A DNA stretch of 64,000 nucleotides. Source: JAFECT01 sp036501825 (GTDB lineage Bacteria; Pseudomonadota; Alphaproteobacteria; Caulobacterales; Caulobacteraceae). Shown piece by piece: positions 49,773 through 58,612 of this stretch; within the stretch, counting starts at the first letter, position 1; every line of letters starts with the position of its first letter. The stretch is taken from contig DASXZP010000032.1 of assembly GCA_036501825.1 (NCBI GenBank), forward strand, positions 124,001 to 188,000, read 5' to 3'. A program made the translations under genes and the position numbers. The notes under the pieces were generated by a model. The model ran no database searches, was not told where the DNA came from, and worked only from the letters and a program-made list of their open reading frames with translations.

Positions 49773-50672
49773 TTACAGACTCGAATCCGTCGGCATCACC
49801 GGCGCTTCCCGCAACAGTACAATGGCTATGCGACGGTTTCCCGGCAGGGTCGGATCGTCCGGATAGAGCGGCTCGGAGTGCGACTTGCCGCTGACCTGGT
49901 AGACCCGGTCCGGATCGACCCCGGCCCCCTGCAGAATCTGACGCGCCGCGTCGGCGCGGGCGGCCGACAGCGGCCAGTCGCCGTCATTGCGCACGCCCGG
50001 CGTGGCCGACGTGTGACCGGTGACGGTGATGCGGTTCGGCAGCTTGTTCACCACGCTGGCGACGGCGCGCAGCAACAGGCGCGCGCGTTCGTTCGGCTTG
50101 GCCGAGTTCGGGTCGAACATCGAGCGGCCTTCCTGATCGACGAGCTGGATGCGCAGGCCCTCGGGCGTCTGGTCGATGATGATCTGTTTCGACAGCTCGG
50201 CGAGTTCGGGCATGTCCTGCATCGCCTGACGCAGCGACTGCGCGGCGCTTTCGAACGCGGCGTCCTCGGCCTTGGCCTTGGCCTGGTCGGCCTTCTGGTC
50301 CTGGGGCGAAGTCAGGTTGTTGGATTTGTTCGACTGGCCCGCGTCCTGGGTCTGCGGCGCCTGCGGATTGAGCTGCTGGGCGACCGAGGTCGAACCCTCG
50401 CTCTTCGAGCCATTATCGCCGAGCGATGTACCGCCGAGGATGCCGCCCGAACCGGACGTTGTTTCGCTGACGCTGGCCGGCGCGAAATAGTCGGCAATGC
50501 CGCGCTTCTGCTCCGGGCTCGTGGTGTTGATCAGCCACATGAGCAGGAAGAACGCCATCATCGCGGTCACGAAGTCGGCGTAGGCGACCTTCCAGGCGCC
50601 GCCGTGATGGCCGCCGCCGGTGACCTTCTTCACCTTCTTGATGACGATGGTCAGGTCGTTGTTCATCGACAT
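49773..50672 (-). CDS. motB: Flagellar motor stator protein MotB
   Basis: A 299-residue stator protein. A short cytoplasmic tail is followed by the membrane helix with proton-carrying Asp33 in VAYADFVTAMMAFFLLMW, a linker, and an OmpA-like peptidoglycan-binding domain (about 170-290, with TVTGHTSATPGVR and LSAARADAARQIL). The linker (70-165) is Gln/Ala/Ser-rich. motA is not adjacent. ATG 50672; a second in-frame ATG follows two codons later. The 109-bp region to the divergent flavin reductase gene holds no clear promoter. Confidence 0.95.
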   Translation of the reverse strand: MSMNNDLTIVIKKVKKVTGGGHHGGAWKVAYADFVTAMMAFFLLMWLINTTSPEQKRGIADYFAPASVSETTSGSGGILGGTSLGDNGSKSEGSTSVAQQLNPQAPQTQDAGQSNKSNNLTSPQDQKADQAKAKAEDAAFESAAQSLRQAMQDMPELAELSKQIIIDQTPEGLRIQLVDQEGRSMFDPNSAKPNERARLLLRAVASVVNKLPNRITVTGHTSATPGVRNDGDWPLSAARADAARQILQGAGVDPDRVYQVSGKSHSEPLYPDDPTLPGNRRIAIVLLREAPVMPTDSSL

Positions 50673-50781
50673 GGAAAGGCGGGTCCTCGGCCGTCGCCCG
50701 AACCTTCGGCCTGTTAGCGTTAAGATCGGGTTGCGGGCTGGGGCGGATTCGCCCTAGTTGCCCGAGCCTGAAAGGGATTCC

Positions 50782-51255
50782 GTGGACGCCGACCCGACGC
50801 TTCCGTACCGCCGCGCCCTGTCCGCCTTCGCCACCGGGGTGGCGGTGGTGGTGGCCGAGGACGAGACCGGCCCGGTCGGCCTGACCATCAATTCCCTGGC
50901 CTCGGTGTCGCTGGAGCCGCGGCTGGTGCTGTGGTGCCTGGGGGACGAATGCGATCGCCGGGCTCTCTTCAGCGCCGCGAACCGCTTCACGATCAACATC
51001 TTGGGCGCGGAAGATATGGCGCTTTGCGAACGGTTCGCCTGGGGCAACGCCCGGCTGGAGGCGCACGAGACGCGTCTAGCGCCATCCGGGGCCGCGGGCC
51101 TGAAGGGCGCCCTGACCATCCTCGACTGCGTCAGCCAGACCCGGATCGGCCTCGGCGACCACATGGTGATCGTGGGCCAGGTCGCGGACTTCGAGACGCG
51201 CGGGGGCGACGGGCTGTTGTTTTTCCGGGGCGGCTACGGCCGGGCCTCGACCTGA
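50782..51255 (+). CDS. Flavin reductase-like FMN-binding protein
   Basis: A 157-residue split-barrel protein. LPYRRALSAFATGVAVVVAED starts the domain, VGLTINSLASVSLEPRLVLWCL is the FMN-binding signature, and MVIVGQVADFE the later strand. It probably reduces flavin with NAD(P)H for a partner monooxygenase, none of which is adjacent. GTG 50782 has AAAGGGA 4 bases upstream and is preferred over the TTG at 50758. Confidence 0.88.
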   Translation: MDADPTLPYRRALSAFATGVAVVVAEDETGPVGLTINSLASVSLEPRLVLWCLGDECDRRALFSAANRFTINILGAEDMALCERFAWGNARLEAHETRLAPSGAAGLKGALTILDCVSQTRIGLGDHMVIVGQVADFETRGGDGLLFFRGGYGRAST

Positions 51256-51271
51256 TGGGGAGTGCTTAAGA

Positions 51272-52144
51272 GTGAAGATCGGTTTTGCGGGCCTGGGCGT
51301 CATGGGCGCCCCCATGGCGGGGCATCTGAAACGCGCGGGTCACGAGGTGACCGGGTTCAACCGCTCGCCCGACAAGGCCAGGGCCTGGGCCGAGAAGACC
51401 GGCGGCCGCGCCGCCGAAACCGCCGCCCAAGCCGCCGACAAGGCCGAGTTTTTCATCCTGTGCGTAGGCCGCGACGACGACGTCCGCGAGGTGGTGAGTG
51501 AGGCCCTGCCGGCCACGGCGCCAGGCGCGGTGATCGTCGACCACACCACGACCTCGGCCAAGATCGCCCGCGAGATGGCGGCGTTGTGCGCGGACCAGGG
51601 CCGGGCCTTCGTGGACGCCCCGGTGTCGGGGGGCCAGGCGGGGGCGGAGAACGGCCAACTCACCGTCATGGCGGGCGGCGACGAGACCGCGTTCCAGAGG
51701 GCGGCGCCGGTGTTGGGCGCCTATTCCAAGGCGGTGACCCGGATCGGCGGCCCCGGCGCGGGTCAGCTCGCCAAGATGGTCAACCAGATCTGCATCGCCG
51801 GCACGGTCCAGGGCCTGGCCGAGGCCATGCATTTTGTGAAGTGCTCGGACCTCGACCCCGAGGTCGTTTACGCCGCCATCTCCAAGGGCGCCGCCCAGTC
51901 CTGGCAGATGGACAACCGCTGGAAGGCCATGGACGAGAACCGCTTCGAGTTCGGCTTTGCGGTCGACTGGATGCGCAAGGACCTGGGTCTGGTGCTCGAC
52001 GAGGCGCGCTCGAATGGGGCCCATCTGGCCCTGGCGGCCCTGATCGATCAGTTCTACTCTGAAGTGCAGGCTCTCGGAGGCAGTCGTTGGGATACCTCCA
52101 GCCTGGCCGCACGTCTGGAAGACCGGCGCAAGCCGCGGACCTGA
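51272..52144 (+). CDS. 3-hydroxyisobutyrate dehydrogenase-family oxidoreductase
   Basis: A 290-residue beta-hydroxyacid dehydrogenase. KIGFAGLGVMGAPMAGHLKRAG is the dinucleotide-binding Rossmann motif, FVDAPVSGGQAGAENGQLT the substrate loop, and GAGQLAKMVNQI carries the catalytic Lys. Unlike the MmsB-like gene at 60685, it lacks the SSSAGWAL region, so it more likely handles another small acid such as tartronate semialdehyde. GTG 51272, 16 bp after the flavin reductase gene. Confidence 0.88.
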   Translation: MKIGFAGLGVMGAPMAGHLKRAGHEVTGFNRSPDKARAWAEKTGGRAAETAAQAADKAEFFILCVGRDDDVREVVSEALPATAPGAVIVDHTTTSAKIAREMAALCADQGRAFVDAPVSGGQAGAENGQLTVMAGGDETAFQRAAPVLGAYSKAVTRIGGPGAGQLAKMVNQICIAGTVQGLAEAMHFVKCSDLDPEVVYAAISKGAAQSWQMDNRWKAMDENRFEFGFAVDWMRKDLGLVLDEARSNGAHLALAALIDQFYSEVQALGGSRWDTSSLAARLEDRRKPRT

Positions 52145-52251
52145 GCCGCGTCTTCGACGGTTCCACCGGACGACCGCGTTGATATCCATGTGCAAGACGC
52201 CGCTGCGGGGAGCGGTCCAACCGGACGGGGCCTGTCCGAGGAGGATTTTCG

Positions 52252-52635
52252 ATGTTCACTGCCTTGTTGCTCATGCTTGCGGCCATGGCCGCGGGCGACG
52301 CCGCCTCGGGCGGCCAGGACTATTCGCTGGAAGCGCCCTCGCACTCGATCTTCGAGCGGTTCCGCCCTGACAACACCTGCGGCATCCCTGCCAAGGTCGA
52401 GCTGTCATGTGTCGCCGGCGACAAGGACCTCAAGTCCTGCACGGTCGTCAGCGAAGACCCGCCCGGCAAGGGTTTTGCGGCCGCGTCGCTGAAGGTGTCC
52501 ACCCGCTACCGCGTGAAGCGTCCGGCGGGCTGGAAAGCCGGCGCGTCGCCCGAAACCATTTCGGTCATCGTCGACTGGAGCGGCGCCGGCGGCGGGCTGA
52601 AGGACGCCGAGGGCGGCGGCTGCAGCGGTATGTGA
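52252..52635 (+). CDS. Small exported protein, TonB-C-like, copy 1
   Basis: A 127-residue protein with a short signal-like N-terminus (MFTALLLMLAAMAAGDAASG). The body has RFRPDNTCGIPAKVELSCVAG, LKSCTVVSEDPPGKGFAAASLKV and RVKRPAGW: a beta-alpha-beta layout resembling the C-terminal domain of TonB, seen in a number of caulobacterial secreted proteins. It is a paralogue of the gene at 52748. Function unknown. Confidence 0.6.
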   Translation: MFTALLLMLAAMAAGDAASGGQDYSLEAPSHSIFERFRPDNTCGIPAKVELSCVAGDKDLKSCTVVSEDPPGKGFAAASLKVSTRYRVKRPAGWKAGASPETISVIVDWSGAGGGLKDAEGGGCSGM

Positions 52636-52702
52636 CCCCGCTTGCACGGGGCGGTCGGATGCCGTCATGTGCCGGCGCTGAATTCGAGCAACGACGGATC
52701 AA

Positions 52703-52727
52703 GGGGGCGCCTGGGAACGGCGCCCCC
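52703..52727. terminator. GC-rich hairpin between the paralogues
   Basis: GGGGGCGCC and GGCGCCCCC pair perfectly over 9 bp around a 7-base loop between the two TonB-C-like genes. No T-run follows, so its action as a terminator is uncertain; it might attenuate expression of the second copy. Confidence 0.4.
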
Positions 52728-52747
52728 GCAACAACGGAGAGACCTGG

Positions 52748-53113
52748 GTGATCATCGGTATCGTAAGTCTGTTTGCAGCGGCGGGCATCGCGGGTGCGGC
52801 TCCCGCGCCGGCCGCCGATGCGCCGAAGGACTACACCCTTATCTGGCCGACGCAGGAAATGATGCTGCGCTACCGGCCGGACTACACCTTCGCCATGCAC
52901 GCCGAACTCGCCTGTGTGGCGACGCCGCAGAACACGCTCGGCGACTGCAAGGTCCTGTCCGCGACCCCAAACCAATCGAAGGCGATCGCCGCGCGCATCG
53001 GCGACCGCGCGCTGCACGTAGCCTTGACCATGAAGCTGGTGCGGCCGGCGGGCTGGACCCCGCCTTCAACGCCTGAACCGATAAACGTCGGGGTCAGCTG
53101 GCCGGCGCGCTGA
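52748..53113 (+). CDS. Small exported protein, TonB-C-like, copy 2
   Basis: A 121-residue paralogue of the gene at 52252, with the same pattern RYRPDYTFAMHAELACVAT, LGDCKVLSATPNQ and KLVRPAGW, again behind a short signal-like N-terminus (MIIGIVSLFAAAGIAGA). Two cysteines align with those of copy 1 and may form a disulphide. GTG 52748. The pair is a local tandem duplication. Confidence 0.6.
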   Translation: MIIGIVSLFAAAGIAGAAPAPAADAPKDYTLIWPTQEMMLRYRPDYTFAMHAELACVATPQNTLGDCKVLSATPNQSKAIAARIGDRALHVALTMKLVRPAGWTPPSTPEPINVGVSWPAR

Positions 53114-53126
53114 CGCGAACCAGATA

Positions 53127-54128
53127 CTAGGCGCCTAACAGTCTCGCGGCCTGCGGAGCGAAGTAGCTCAGCACGCCCGCGGCGCCGGCGCGCTTGAACG
53201 CCTGCAGCGTTTCCAAAATCGCGCGGTCTTCCTCGAGCCATCCCCGTTCCATGGCGGCGCGCATCATCGCGTACTCGCCGCTCACCTGGTAGACGAAGGT
53301 CGGGACCTTGAAGGTCGACGACACGCGCTGCACGATGTCGAGATAGGGCAGGCCCGGTTTCACCATCACCATGTCGGCGCCTTCGGCGAGGTCGATGGCC
53401 ACTTCGCGCAGGGCTTCCTCGCTGTTGCCCGGGTCCATCTGATAGGTCTTCTTGTCGCCCTGCAGCGCCTTCGAAGAACCGACGGCTTCGCGATAGGGAC
53501 CATAGAAGCCCGACGCGTACTTCGCCGCGTAGGACAAGATCATCGTGTCCTTGAAGCCTTCGCTCTCCAGCGCGAAGCGAATGGCGCCGACGCGGCCGTC
53601 CATCATGTCCGACGGTGCGATCACGTCGCAGCCGGCGCGCGCCTGGGTCAGCGCCTGGGCCACCAATTGCTCGACCGACTCGTCGTTGAGGATGCGGCCG
53701 TCGTCGAGCACGCCGTCGTGGCCGTGGTCGGTGTAACAGTCGAGCGCCACGTCGCACATGACGCCGATCTCAGGGACCGCGTCCTTGATCGCCTTCACCG
53801 TCTCGGGAACCAGGCCCGCCGCGTTCAGCGCTTCGGACCCGCGCGCGTCCTTGCGCCCACCGTCGATGTTGGGAAACAGCGCGACCAGCGGAATGCCCAG
53901 ATCGCGCGCCTGCCGCGCAGCCTTCACCGCCTCGGCCGGGTTCAGCCGGTCGACGCCGGGCATGGAGGCGACCGGCATGCGGGCATCGGCGCCATCGTGG
54001 ATCACGATCGGCCAGACCAGATCGGACGGCGTCAGCGTCGTCTCGCGCACCAGGCGGCGGATCCAGTCGGCCTGGCGCAACCGGCGCGGCCGCAGCGCCG
54101 GGAAGGGGGCGAGGGGGAAGTCGGACAT
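53127..54128 (-). CDS. hemB: Porphobilinogen synthase
   Basis: A 333-residue HemB. Schiff-base lysines are Lys203 (YAAKYASGFYG) and Lys257 (VMVKPGLPYLD). The metal segment reads DVALDCYTDHGHDG, closer to the magnesium-type (DVALD...) than to the zinc-type with three cysteines. It joins two 5-aminolevulinate to form porphobilinogen, the step after hemA at 61743. ATG 54128. It converges with the TonB-C-like pair. Confidence 0.96.
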   Translation of the reverse strand: MSDFPLAPFPALRPRRLRQADWIRRLVRETTLTPSDLVWPIVIHDGADARMPVASMPGVDRLNPAEAVKAARQARDLGIPLVALFPNIDGGRKDARGSEALNAAGLVPETVKAIKDAVPEIGVMCDVALDCYTDHGHDGVLDDGRILNDESVEQLVAQALTQARAGCDVIAPSDMMDGRVGAIRFALESEGFKDTMILSYAAKYASGFYGPYREAVGSSKALQGDKKTYQMDPGNSEEALREVAIDLAEGADMVMVKPGLPYLDIVQRVSSTFKVPTFVYQVSGEYAMMRAAMERGWLEEDRAILETLQAFKRAGAAGVLSYFAPQAARLLGA

Positions 54129-54170
54129 GGCGGCTTCTTTAGAGCGCCGGCGCGCGTGGGGCCACCCTGG

Positions 54171-54650
54171 TCAGCGCCGGGGCGGCGGGGGCTGGTCGGA
54201 CATCAGGCGCATCAGGCCGACTAGCGACCACCAAGCCACCCAGCCCGCGCCGGCGAACCAGGTAGTGATGGCCAGGAGCAGGCTGAGCACCCCCACCGGG
54301 TGGAATTTGAAGGCCGCGCTGCCCGAGGCGGCGATGTAGTCGAACAGATTATGCTGATCGCCGACCGCGGCCATGACGTCCGAGGAAAGCGAGACCACGG
54401 CGAAGAAGGACGCCGCCACCGACAGCACGATGAAGAAGATCGAGGTCCAGAAGGTCCGGATCTGGAAGACGTAATGGCTGCGCGCCAGCCGCTCGGCCAG
54501 GGGGCGGCGCGCATAGGCCAGGGCCACGGCCGCAATCGCCGTGGTCCCGCCGGTGAACGGCGCGGCCAGCAGCATCAGGTACCCCGCGAGGGCCAGCCCG
54601 CGATCGTCGCTCGACGAAGCGGTTGCGGCTCCACTAGAAACCGTGTCCAT
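54171..54650 (-). CDS. DUF4870-like membrane protein
   Basis: A 159-residue protein with about four hydrophobic segments, including GLALAGYLMLLAAPFTGGTT, the loop RSHYVFQIRTFW (common to DUF4870/Tic20-like proteins) and two helices in the second half. ATG 54650 gives the normal family N-terminus; an in-frame extension reaching into the acyl-CoA dehydrogenase gene is rejected. Function unknown. It starts divergently from that gene 79 bp away. Confidence 0.7.
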   Translation of the reverse strand: MDTVSSGAATASSSDDRGLALAGYLMLLAAPFTGGTTAIAAVALAYARRPLAERLARSHYVFQIRTFWTSIFFIVLSVAASFFAVVSLSSDVMAAVGDQHNLFDYIAASGSAAFKFHPVGVLSLLLAITTWFAGAGWVAWWSLVGLMRLMSDQPPPPRR

Positions 54651-54729
54651 CGATGTCGGCCTTCCCCAAGGCTTCGGCGCAGCATGCGCCCGGGCAGGGG
54701 CGAGCTCAATAGCTGCGGATGAGACCCCC

Positions 54730-55869
54730 ATGGACTTCAGCCTGACCGAGGACCAGCGCGCCATCCAGGACGCCGCGCGCCAGTTCGCCGAAGCGGAGTT
54801 CCTGCCCCACAGCGCCGAGTGGGACGAGAAAAAGCACTTCCCCGTCGATGTGATGCGCAAGGCGGCCGAACTCGGCTTCGCCGGCGTCTACGTGAAGGAC
54901 GACGTGGGCGGGTCGGCGCTTACCCGGCTCGATTCGGCGATCATCTTCGAAGAGCTGGCGCGCGGCGACGTCGCGGTCGCGGCCTTCATGTCGATCCACA
55001 ACATGGCGAGCTGGATGATCGACCGGTTCGCGTCAGACGCGCTGCGCCACAAGTACCTGCCGCGCCTGACCACCATGGAGATGATCGCGTCCTATTGCCT
55101 GACCGAGCCGGGATCGGGCTCGGACGCGGCTGCGTTGCGCACGACGGCGAAACTCGACGGCGACCACTATGTTCTGAACGGTTCGAAGGCGTTCATCTCG
55201 GGAGCGGGAACGAGCGACGTCTATGTGGTGATGGCGCGCACGGGCGTGGACGGGCCGAAGGGCGTCTCGACCTTCGTCGTCGAGAAGGACACGCCCGGCC
55301 TCAGCTTCGGCGCCCAGGAACGCAAGATGGGCTGGAACGCCCAGCCCACCGCCATCGTCAGCTTCGACGACTGCCGCGTACCGGTGGAGAATCGTGTCGG
55401 CATCGAAGGCGAAGGCTTCCGGATCGCGATGATGGGCCTCGACGGCGGTCGTCTAAATATTTCCGCCTGTTCGCTCGGCGGCGCGCAACTGGCGCTCGAT
55501 ACCGCCAAAGCCTACGCCGAGACGCGCAAACAGTTCGGCAAAGCGCTTAAAGAGTTTCAGGCGCTTCAATTCAAGCTCGCCGACATGGAGACCGACCTGG
55601 AAGCGTCACGCCTGATGGTGCGCCGCGCCGCCTGGGCGCTCGACAACCGCGATCCGCAAGCGACCCAACTCTGCGCCATGGCCAAACGCTTCGCCACCGA
55701 CGCCGCCTACCAGATCGCCGACGACGCCCTGCAACTGCACGGCGGCTACGGCTATCTGAAGGACTGTCCTCTGGAACGCATCGTCCGCGACCTGCGCGTC
55801 CATCGCATCCTCGAAGGCACCAACGAGATCATGCGCGTGATCACGGCGCGCGAAATGTTCCGGCAGTGA
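54730..55869 (+). CDS. Acyl-CoA dehydrogenase, isobutyryl-CoA type
   Basis: A 379-residue flavoenzyme. SIHNMASWMID (an ACAD8-type segment), AEASYCLTEPGSGSD-like ASYCLTEPGSGSDAA for FAD, QFGKALKEFQALQFKLADM and the catalytic Glu in LEGTNEIMRV are visible. It resembles isobutyryl-CoA dehydrogenase, the valine pathway step to methacrylyl-CoA. The hydrolase at 57459 and dehydrogenase at 60685 supply later steps. ATG 54730; stop overlaps the next gene. Confidence 0.9.
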   Translation: MDFSLTEDQRAIQDAARQFAEAEFLPHSAEWDEKKHFPVDVMRKAAELGFAGVYVKDDVGGSALTRLDSAIIFEELARGDVAVAAFMSIHNMASWMIDRFASDALRHKYLPRLTTMEMIASYCLTEPGSGSDAAALRTTAKLDGDHYVLNGSKAFISGAGTSDVYVVMARTGVDGPKGVSTFVVEKDTPGLSFGAQERKMGWNAQPTAIVSFDDCRVPVENRVGIEGEGFRIAMMGLDGGRLNISACSLGGAQLALDTAKAYAETRKQFGKALKEFQALQFKLADMETDLEASRLMVRRAAWALDNRDPQATQLCAMAKRFATDAAYQIADDALQLHGGYGYLKDCPLERIVRDLRVHRILEGTNEIMRVITAREMFRQ

Positions 55870-56210
55870 GCGCCCCCGAGCCGATCTGCGAACGCGAGTA
55901 CGTCGCCGTTTGCGACGGTAAGCGTGTCCCATTCCTCGTGCGGTGGATGAAGCCGAAGCCGCACGATGAAGGTGATTGGCGATGCGACTACACATTCACA
56001 CTCGCGACCGAAGTCGTGCGTGAAGCGAGCGCCTACGGTGTGGATTCAACGCAAGCTTTGGTCCTCGCCTTTAGCAAAGTCGCTTCCGAACTTGAGACCC
56101 GTGGGTTTCCCATCTTTTGGTTTGAAGAGGGTGACAGCCTCGGTCTCTCATCGGACGTCGCGGTGCAGGTGGAGGCGGATCGCGCGTCGCGTCGCGCTTC
56201 GAACGCCTGA
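55866..56210 (+). CDS. Small DUF6968-like protein
   Basis: A 114-residue acidic protein: CEREYVAVCDGKRVPFLVRWMKP, WRCDYTF, GVDSTQALVLAFSKVASELETRG. The layout (beta sheet, then a helix built on ALVLAFSKVASEL) resembles small proteins annotated DUF6968; function unknown. Its base composition is less GC-rich than its neighbours, which hints at a recent arrival. GTG overlaps the acyl-CoA dehydrogenase stop by 4 bp. Confidence 0.6.
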   Translation: MSAPEPICEREYVAVCDGKRVPFLVRWMKPKPHDEGDWRCDYTFTLATEVVREASAYGVDSTQALVLAFSKVASELETRGFPIFWFEEGDSLGLSSDVAVQVEADRASRRASNA

Positions 56211-56213
56211 CGG

Positions 56214-57419
56214 ATGAGTGCAAAAGTCTCATCCGTCGCGCTCATCGCGCTGTCACAGGTTGCAGCACTGGCGTTGTGGTTTTCAGTTACGGCGGTGGCG
56301 CCCGATCTTGCAACACAGTTCAAGCTGGCGCCTTCTCAGCTTGCCTTGCTGGCGCTGGCTGTCCAGCTCGGTTTCGTCGCGGGTGGCCTTACAAGCGCGA
56401 CCCTCGGCCTTGCGGATCGCATCGACCCACGCCGGCTCTTTGCGATCGGAGCGGTAGTCGGCGCCGGCGCAAATGCCCTGTTCCTGGTGCTTGATCCGCA
56501 CGGATGGCTCGCGGTGGCGAGCCGGTTTGTTGTCGGGGCATCGTTGGCGCTGGTCTACCCCGTCGGAATGAAGCTCGCAGCCGGGTGGGCGACGAAGGGC
56601 GACGCGGGATTGCTCGTCGGCATTCTCGTCGGCGCCCTCACGCTCGGCTCCGCCGCGCCGCACGGATTCGCTTGGGCGGGAGGTGTGGATTGGCGCTCCG
56701 GGGTTGTCGCGGCTTCGGCTTCGGCGGTGGTGGCGGCCGCCCTCATCCAGTTCGCGAAGCTCGGTCCGCGGCATGCGCCGGCGGCGAGGTTCGATGCACG
56801 GGCGGCGCTCGACATTGTGCGCGACCGGGGCGTGCGGCTCACGACGCTCGGTTACCTCGGCCACATGTGGGAGCTCTACGCGGGCTGGACCTGGATCGGC
56901 GCTCTGATGGCGGCGAGTTTTGAGGCGTGTGAGCACCACCCGGCGACGCGCGCGGGCAAACTCGCGGCATTTGCGGTGGTCGCGATCGGCGCCGTGGGAT
57001 GCGTTGCGGCGGGGTGGCTTGCGGACCGGATCGGGCGCACGACGGTGACCATGGCGGCGATGACCGCCTCGGCGCTCGCCTGCCTGGCGTTCGGCGCCGT
57101 GTTTGGGCTTCATCCGGTGTGGATCGTGACCGTCGGCCTCATCTGGGGCGTCGCGGTGATCGCCGACAGCGCACAGTTCTCCGCCTCCATCGCCGAACTC
57201 GCGTCGCCCGAGCGGGTGGGGACCTTGCTGACCATCCAGACGGCGCTCGGCTTCGCGCTCACCGCGGTCTCGATCAGGCTTCTGCCGGTCTGGACCGACG
57301 CGGTCGGTTGGCGCTGGGCGTTCGCGCCGCTGGCCATCGGCCCGGTGCTCGGCGTGCTGGCCATGGCGCGTCTCAGGATGACGCCGGAGGCCGCGAAGCT
57401 GGCGGGCGGACGCCGGTGA
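56214..57419 (+). CDS. MFS transporter
   Basis: A 401-residue, 12-helix major facilitator. LQVAALALWFSVTAVAPDL-like helix 1 (SQVAALALWFSVTAVAPDLA), then LGLADRIDPRRLFAIG and GWLADRIGRTTVTM are the two MFS loops, suggesting a small-solute or nitrate/nitrite-type porter of the family with NarK-like ALWFS helices. Substrate unclear. ATG 56214, 4 bp after the preceding gene. Confidence 0.85.
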   Translation: MSAKVSSVALIALSQVAALALWFSVTAVAPDLATQFKLAPSQLALLALAVQLGFVAGGLTSATLGLADRIDPRRLFAIGAVVGAGANALFLVLDPHGWLAVASRFVVGASLALVYPVGMKLAAGWATKGDAGLLVGILVGALTLGSAAPHGFAWAGGVDWRSGVVAASASAVVAAALIQFAKLGPRHAPAARFDARAALDIVRDRGVRLTTLGYLGHMWELYAGWTWIGALMAASFEACEHHPATRAGKLAAFAVVAIGAVGCVAAGWLADRIGRTTVTMAAMTASALACLAFGAVFGLHPVWIVTVGLIWGVAVIADSAQFSASIAELASPERVGTLLTIQTALGFALTAVSIRLLPVWTDAVGWRWAFAPLAIGPVLGVLAMARLRMTPEAAKLAGGRR

Positions 57420-57458
57420 CCCTCGACCTTTGCCCCGACCGTCGCTAAGTCCGCGCCC

Positions 57459-58532
57459 ATGCCCGATGCCGCCAATCCCGCCGAGCCGCCTGTGCTTTCC
57501 GCCATCGAGGGTCGGGTGGGGCGCCTCACGCTGAACCGGCCCGCGGCCATCCACGCCCTGACCGAAGAGATGTGCCGGTTGATGACGCAGGCGCTGCTGG
57601 CCTGGGCGGGCGACCCGGACGTGGATGCGGTGATGCTCGACCACTCGGGCGGGCGCGGGTTTTGCGCCGGCGGCGACATCCGGATGATTGCCGAGAGCGG
57701 CGCGGGCGATGCGTCCGACGCCAAGCGGTTCTTCCGCACCGAGTACCGGCTGAACCACCTGCTGTTCGTCTATCCGAAGCCGGTGGTGGTCTTCATGGAC
57801 GGCATCGTCATGGGCGGCGGCGTCGGCATCTCCGATCCGGCGCGCATCCGCATCGCGACCGAGCGGACGACCTACGCCATGCCCGAGACCGGCATCGGCC
57901 TGTTCCCCGACGTCGGCGGCGGCTGGTTCCTGCCGAGGATGCCCGGTGAGGCGGGGATTTGGCTTGCATTGACGGGCGCGCGGCTGAAGGCGGCGGAGTG
58001 TCTGAGCCTCGGCATCGCCACCCACTATGTCGAGAGTTCGAAACTCGATGCGCTGAAGGCGGAGATCATCGCCGACAGCGAAGCGGTGTTCGGCGCGCCC
58101 GAACTGTTCGCCACTTACGCCGGGCCTGCGCGCGTCGACGACAACATGGCGATGATCGACCGACTGTTCGCATTCGATACGATGGAAGAGATCGTCGAGG
58201 CGCTCGAACGCGACGGCTCCGACTGGTCGCAGAAGGAACTCGCGACTCTGCGCACCAAGTCGCCGCAAGCGATGAAGGTGTCGCTGCGCCAGATGCGTCT
58301 GGGCGCCGGCCTCACGACCTTCGAGGACGAGATGGTCATGGAGTACCGCCTGGGCGGCCGCGCGGTGCGAACCCACGACTTCCAGGAGGGCGTGCGCGCG
58401 GTGATCGTGGACAAGGACAACGCGCCCCGGTGGTCCCCGCCCGACCTGGCGGGCGTGTCGGACGCGATGGTGGACGCCCTGTTCGCGCCCCTGCCGGCGG
58501 GCGAGGAGTGGACACCCCTGCCGGGCCTATAA
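57459..58532 (+). CDS. 3-hydroxyisobutyryl-CoA hydrolase
   Basis: A 357-residue crotonase-fold hydrolase. GRGFCAGGDIRMIAESG (oxyanion loop), VFMDGIVMGGGVGISDPARIRIATERT and MPETGIGLFPDVGGGWFLPRM with a Glu/Asp pair are typical of HIBCH. It hydrolyses 3-hydroxyisobutyryl-CoA in valine degradation. It lies 39 bp after the MFS gene. Confidence 0.92.
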   Translation: MPDAANPAEPPVLSAIEGRVGRLTLNRPAAIHALTEEMCRLMTQALLAWAGDPDVDAVMLDHSGGRGFCAGGDIRMIAESGAGDASDAKRFFRTEYRLNHLLFVYPKPVVVFMDGIVMGGGVGISDPARIRIATERTTYAMPETGIGLFPDVGGGWFLPRMPGEAGIWLALTGARLKAAECLSLGIATHYVESSKLDALKAEIIADSEAVFGAPELFATYAGPARVDDNMAMIDRLFAFDTMEEIVEALERDGSDWSQKELATLRTKSPQAMKVSLRQMRLGAGLTTFEDEMVMEYRLGGRAVRTHDFQEGVRAVIVDKDNAPRWSPPDLAGVSDAMVDALFAPLPAGEEWTPLPGL

Positions 58533-58612
58533 TCGCAAACGCCATGATTTCGCCCTGGCGGGGCCCGTCGCCGGTCTGCTAAGTCTCCTGGCGCCATTCG
58601 GGAGGTTTGATC

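Noticed and set aside
56283..58376. 697-codon open frame antisense to the MFS and hydrolase genes
   Set aside because: Arg/His-rich, no family likeness; a GC-rich shadow of two well-supported genes on the other strand.
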